This document shows, in pieces, positions 62,669-64,000 of a DNA stretch of 64,000 bases. How positions within the stretch are numbered: the first letter of the stretch is position 1; every line of letters begins with the position of its first letter. The position numbers were made by a program, and so were the translations under genes. A model generated the notes under the pieces. That model was not told the DNA's origin. It did not search any database and saw nothing but the letters and a program-made list of their open reading frames with translations. The stretch comes from Anaerobacterium chartisolvens. Lineage in GTDB: Bacteria > Bacillota > Clostridia > Acetivibrionales > DSM-27016. The stretch spans positions 82,577-146,576 of the forward strand of contig NZ_QPJT01000013.1 of assembly GCF_003337415.1 (NCBI RefSeq), in the 5' to 3' direction.

Positions 62669-63778
62669 ATGTTTAAAAAGTTTTTAGTGTCATTAATTGT
62701 ATTCAGCATGCTTGTTACATGCTGTATTACTGCCCAGACATATGCGGCAGAGCTGAAAATAGGTGCCTGGGTTGGAGTGCAACCCACTGAAGCTGAGCTG
62801 ACTGCATACCAAGGGCTTCAGCAAAGGAAGCTTGATATCGTACACCAGTTTATTAACTGGTCGACTAATTTTGACTGGGTCAAGCCATACGCGGACGCTG
62901 TTTATAAAAACAGTTCAACATTGATGATTACATGGGAGCCATGGGAGTATAATACTGCCGATATAAAGGATGGAAGGGCAGATGCTTATATAACTAAAAT
63001 GGCTCAGGATATAAAATCCTACGGCAAGGAAATATGGTTAAGGCCTCTTCACGAGGCTAACGGCAATTGGTATCCATGGGCTATAGGGTATCCCGGCAAG
63101 GTGAACACAAACGATACATACAAAGCCGCGTTCAAGCACATTGTAACTATCTTCCGCAACAATGGAGTTTCAAACGTCAAATGGGTGTATACCGTCAACT
63201 GCTCCAATGTAGGTGACGGTACAAGCTACACCGGGTTCTATCCCGGGGATGACTATGTGGACTACACTTCTATCGATGGGTACAATTGGGGCACCACCCA
63301 ATCCTGGGGTAGCGTGTGGCAAACCTTCGATGAGATTTTTTCGCAGCCTTATAATGCGCTGAAAGCAATAGACAAGCCCATAATGATAGCGGAATGGGCT
63401 TCAACTGAAATTGGAGGAGACAAGGCAAAATGGATCTCTGAATCATTTAATACTATATCGGCCTCTTATAGCCGTATTTTTGCTGCCGTATGGTTTAGTG
63501 AAAATAAAGAAACCGACTGGAGAATAAATTCAAGCAGCACCGCCCTTGAAGCGTATAGACGGGCAGTAAGCCCGGCAGCAGTAAAATACGGAGATTTAAA
63601 TAATGACCAAGAAGTTAACTCAACAGACTTTGCAATATTAAAAGCCTTTTTGTTAGGCATCATAAAGGATGTTGATAGAACGGCTGCTGATCTGAATGCT
63701 GACGGAGACGTAAATTCAACGGATTCTGCCATCATGAAAAGATATATTCTGGGTATAATCACAACTCTTCCCGTGTGA
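62669..63778 (+). CDS. Secreted GH26 family glycoside hydrolase (probable endo-beta-mannanase) with type I dockerin
   Basis: The ATG at 62669 (GGGGG upstream) opens a signal peptide (MFKKFLVSLIVFSMLVTCCI, cleavage after QTYA), giving a 369-residue precursor. The GH26 domain has the acid/base Glu129 in WLRPLHEANGNWYPW and the nucleophile Glu242 in IMIAEWAS, both intact; the family includes beta-mannanases and some lichenases. The C-terminus is a type I dockerin with two calcium-binding repeats (GDLNNDQEVNSTDFAIL and ADLNADGDVNSTDSAIM), so the enzyme should dock on a cellulosomal scaffoldin. No other cellulosomal gene is in the window. Confidence 0.93.
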   Translation: MFKKFLVSLIVFSMLVTCCITAQTYAAELKIGAWVGVQPTEAELTAYQGLQQRKLDIVHQFINWSTNFDWVKPYADAVYKNSSTLMITWEPWEYNTADIKDGRADAYITKMAQDIKSYGKEIWLRPLHEANGNWYPWAIGYPGKVNTNDTYKAAFKHIVTIFRNNGVSNVKWVYTVNCSNVGDGTSYTGFYPGDDYVDYTSIDGYNWGTTQSWGSVWQTFDEIFSQPYNALKAIDKPIMIAEWASTEIGGDKAKWISESFNTISASYSRIFAAVWFSENKETDWRINSSSTALEAYRRAVSPAAVKYGDLNNDQEVNSTDFAILKAFLLGIIKDVDRTAADLNADGDVNSTDSAIMKRYILGIITTLPV

Positions 63779-63799
63779 CAAGGGGACGGCAGAGCAATG
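63774..63799 (+). repeat. Solo REP-like end after the mannanase gene
   Basis: GTGACAAGGGGACGGCAGA here differs by one base from the sequence at the left end of element A (57039-57057). In both places it directly follows or overlaps a stop codon. No matching right end was found before the window ends. Confidence 0.5.
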
Positions 63800-63859
63800 T
63801 CATAAAGCTATAGATACAAAATTTGGTATTTAGCCATTCTCTATAATTGTAACACAAAC

Positions 63860-64000
63860 TTAATACAAAAATGCAAAAAGGCACTTGACTTTTTCAAAGC
63901 GCCTTAATAATTGAGATGGATACCTTTTTTTGAAGGTATATCTTCTTAAGTATTGGGTGACAAAGATGTCTAAGAACTTCATAAATTCTCTTGAAATAGC
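63860..64000 (-). CDS. Possible C-terminal fragment of a minus-strand gene
   Basis: The minus strand is open from the window edge to a TAA at 63860-63862 (46 residues, including ISREFMKFLDIFVTQYLRRY and a basic end). A stem (AAGGC 63878-63882 with GCCTT 63901-63905) followed on the minus strand by T runs lies inside the frame, which argues against a real gene end here. It may equally be non-coding. Confidence 0.2.
   Translation of the reverse strand, partial: AISREFMKFLDIFVTQYLRRYTFKKRYPSQLLRRFEKVKCLFAFLY

Overview
The window looks like the chromosome of a motile, endospore-forming, cellulosome-producing Clostridia member (Ruminiclostridium/Acetivibrio-like; the genus is an inference). The clues are the order ftsZ-spoIIGA-sigE-sigG, a complete clostridial fla/che operon, AAGGAGG-type ribosome binding sites with frequent GTG and TTG starts, and a secreted GH26 enzyme ending in a type I dockerin.

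Layout. (1) 1-9390 is the end of a division and cell wall cluster running into the sporulation sigma cascade: two unrecognised signalling-type genes, a MurA gene lacking its first ~100 codons, divIB/ftsQ, sbp, ftsA, ftsZ, spoIIGA, sigE, sigG and a PRC-barrel YlmC/YmxH gene. Stage-specific promoter candidates are visible: a spoIIG-like promoter with a long spacer, a sigma-F promoter for sigG and a sigma-E promoter for ymxH. (2) 9500-19870 holds nrdR, a DUF115/Maf flagellin glycosyltransferase gene, a hicAB toxin-antitoxin module flanked by an exact 18-bp direct repeat, a yifB/comM ATPase gene, dprA, topA and trmFO. (3) 20260-54040 is one ~34-kb plus-strand flagellar and chemotaxis operon: flgB, flgC, fliE-fliK, flgD, flgE, flbD, fliL, fliM, fliY, cheY, fliO-fliR, flhB, flhA, flhF, flhG, a PilZ gene, cheB, cheA, cheW, cheC, cheD, sigD, fapA and four small accessory genes, ending at a terminator at 54063-54091. 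Many junctions overlap or are spaced for translational coupling. (4) 54200-56060 is an SPFH / ribbon-helix-helix / GPP34 module with its own promoter. (5) 56165-64000 starts at tRNA-Leu(CAA) and is a plastic, AT-rich accessory stretch: a membrane protein, several short inverted-repeat (REP/MITE-like) elements, a truncated DUF4145-like gene, an AP2-like remnant, a 26-codon hydrophobic peptide ORF, a DtxR/MntR-type regulator with feoAB, and the dockerin mannanase.

How the genes work together. FtsA, FtsZ, DivIB and Sbp serve septation. SpoIIGA processes pro-sigma-E, and sigma-G follows in the forespore. The fla/che operon builds the basal body, export apparatus, hook and switch, plus a CheA-CheW-CheY system with CheB and CheD adaptation. 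It has two CheY-P phosphatases (CheC, and FliY with both active-site motifs intact) and c-di-GMP input through PilZ. Flagellin, motAB and flgM are not in the window.

Most of the window is conventional. The points most worth a second look are the truncated murA next to foreign-looking signalling genes, the 18-bp repeat around hicAB, a FlgD enlarged by repeated beta units, the covarying REP-like elements, the SPFH-RHH-GPP34 module with its 16-bp perfect hairpin, and a possible sigma-D promoter upstream of the mannanase. I did not find a clearly new multi-gene system.
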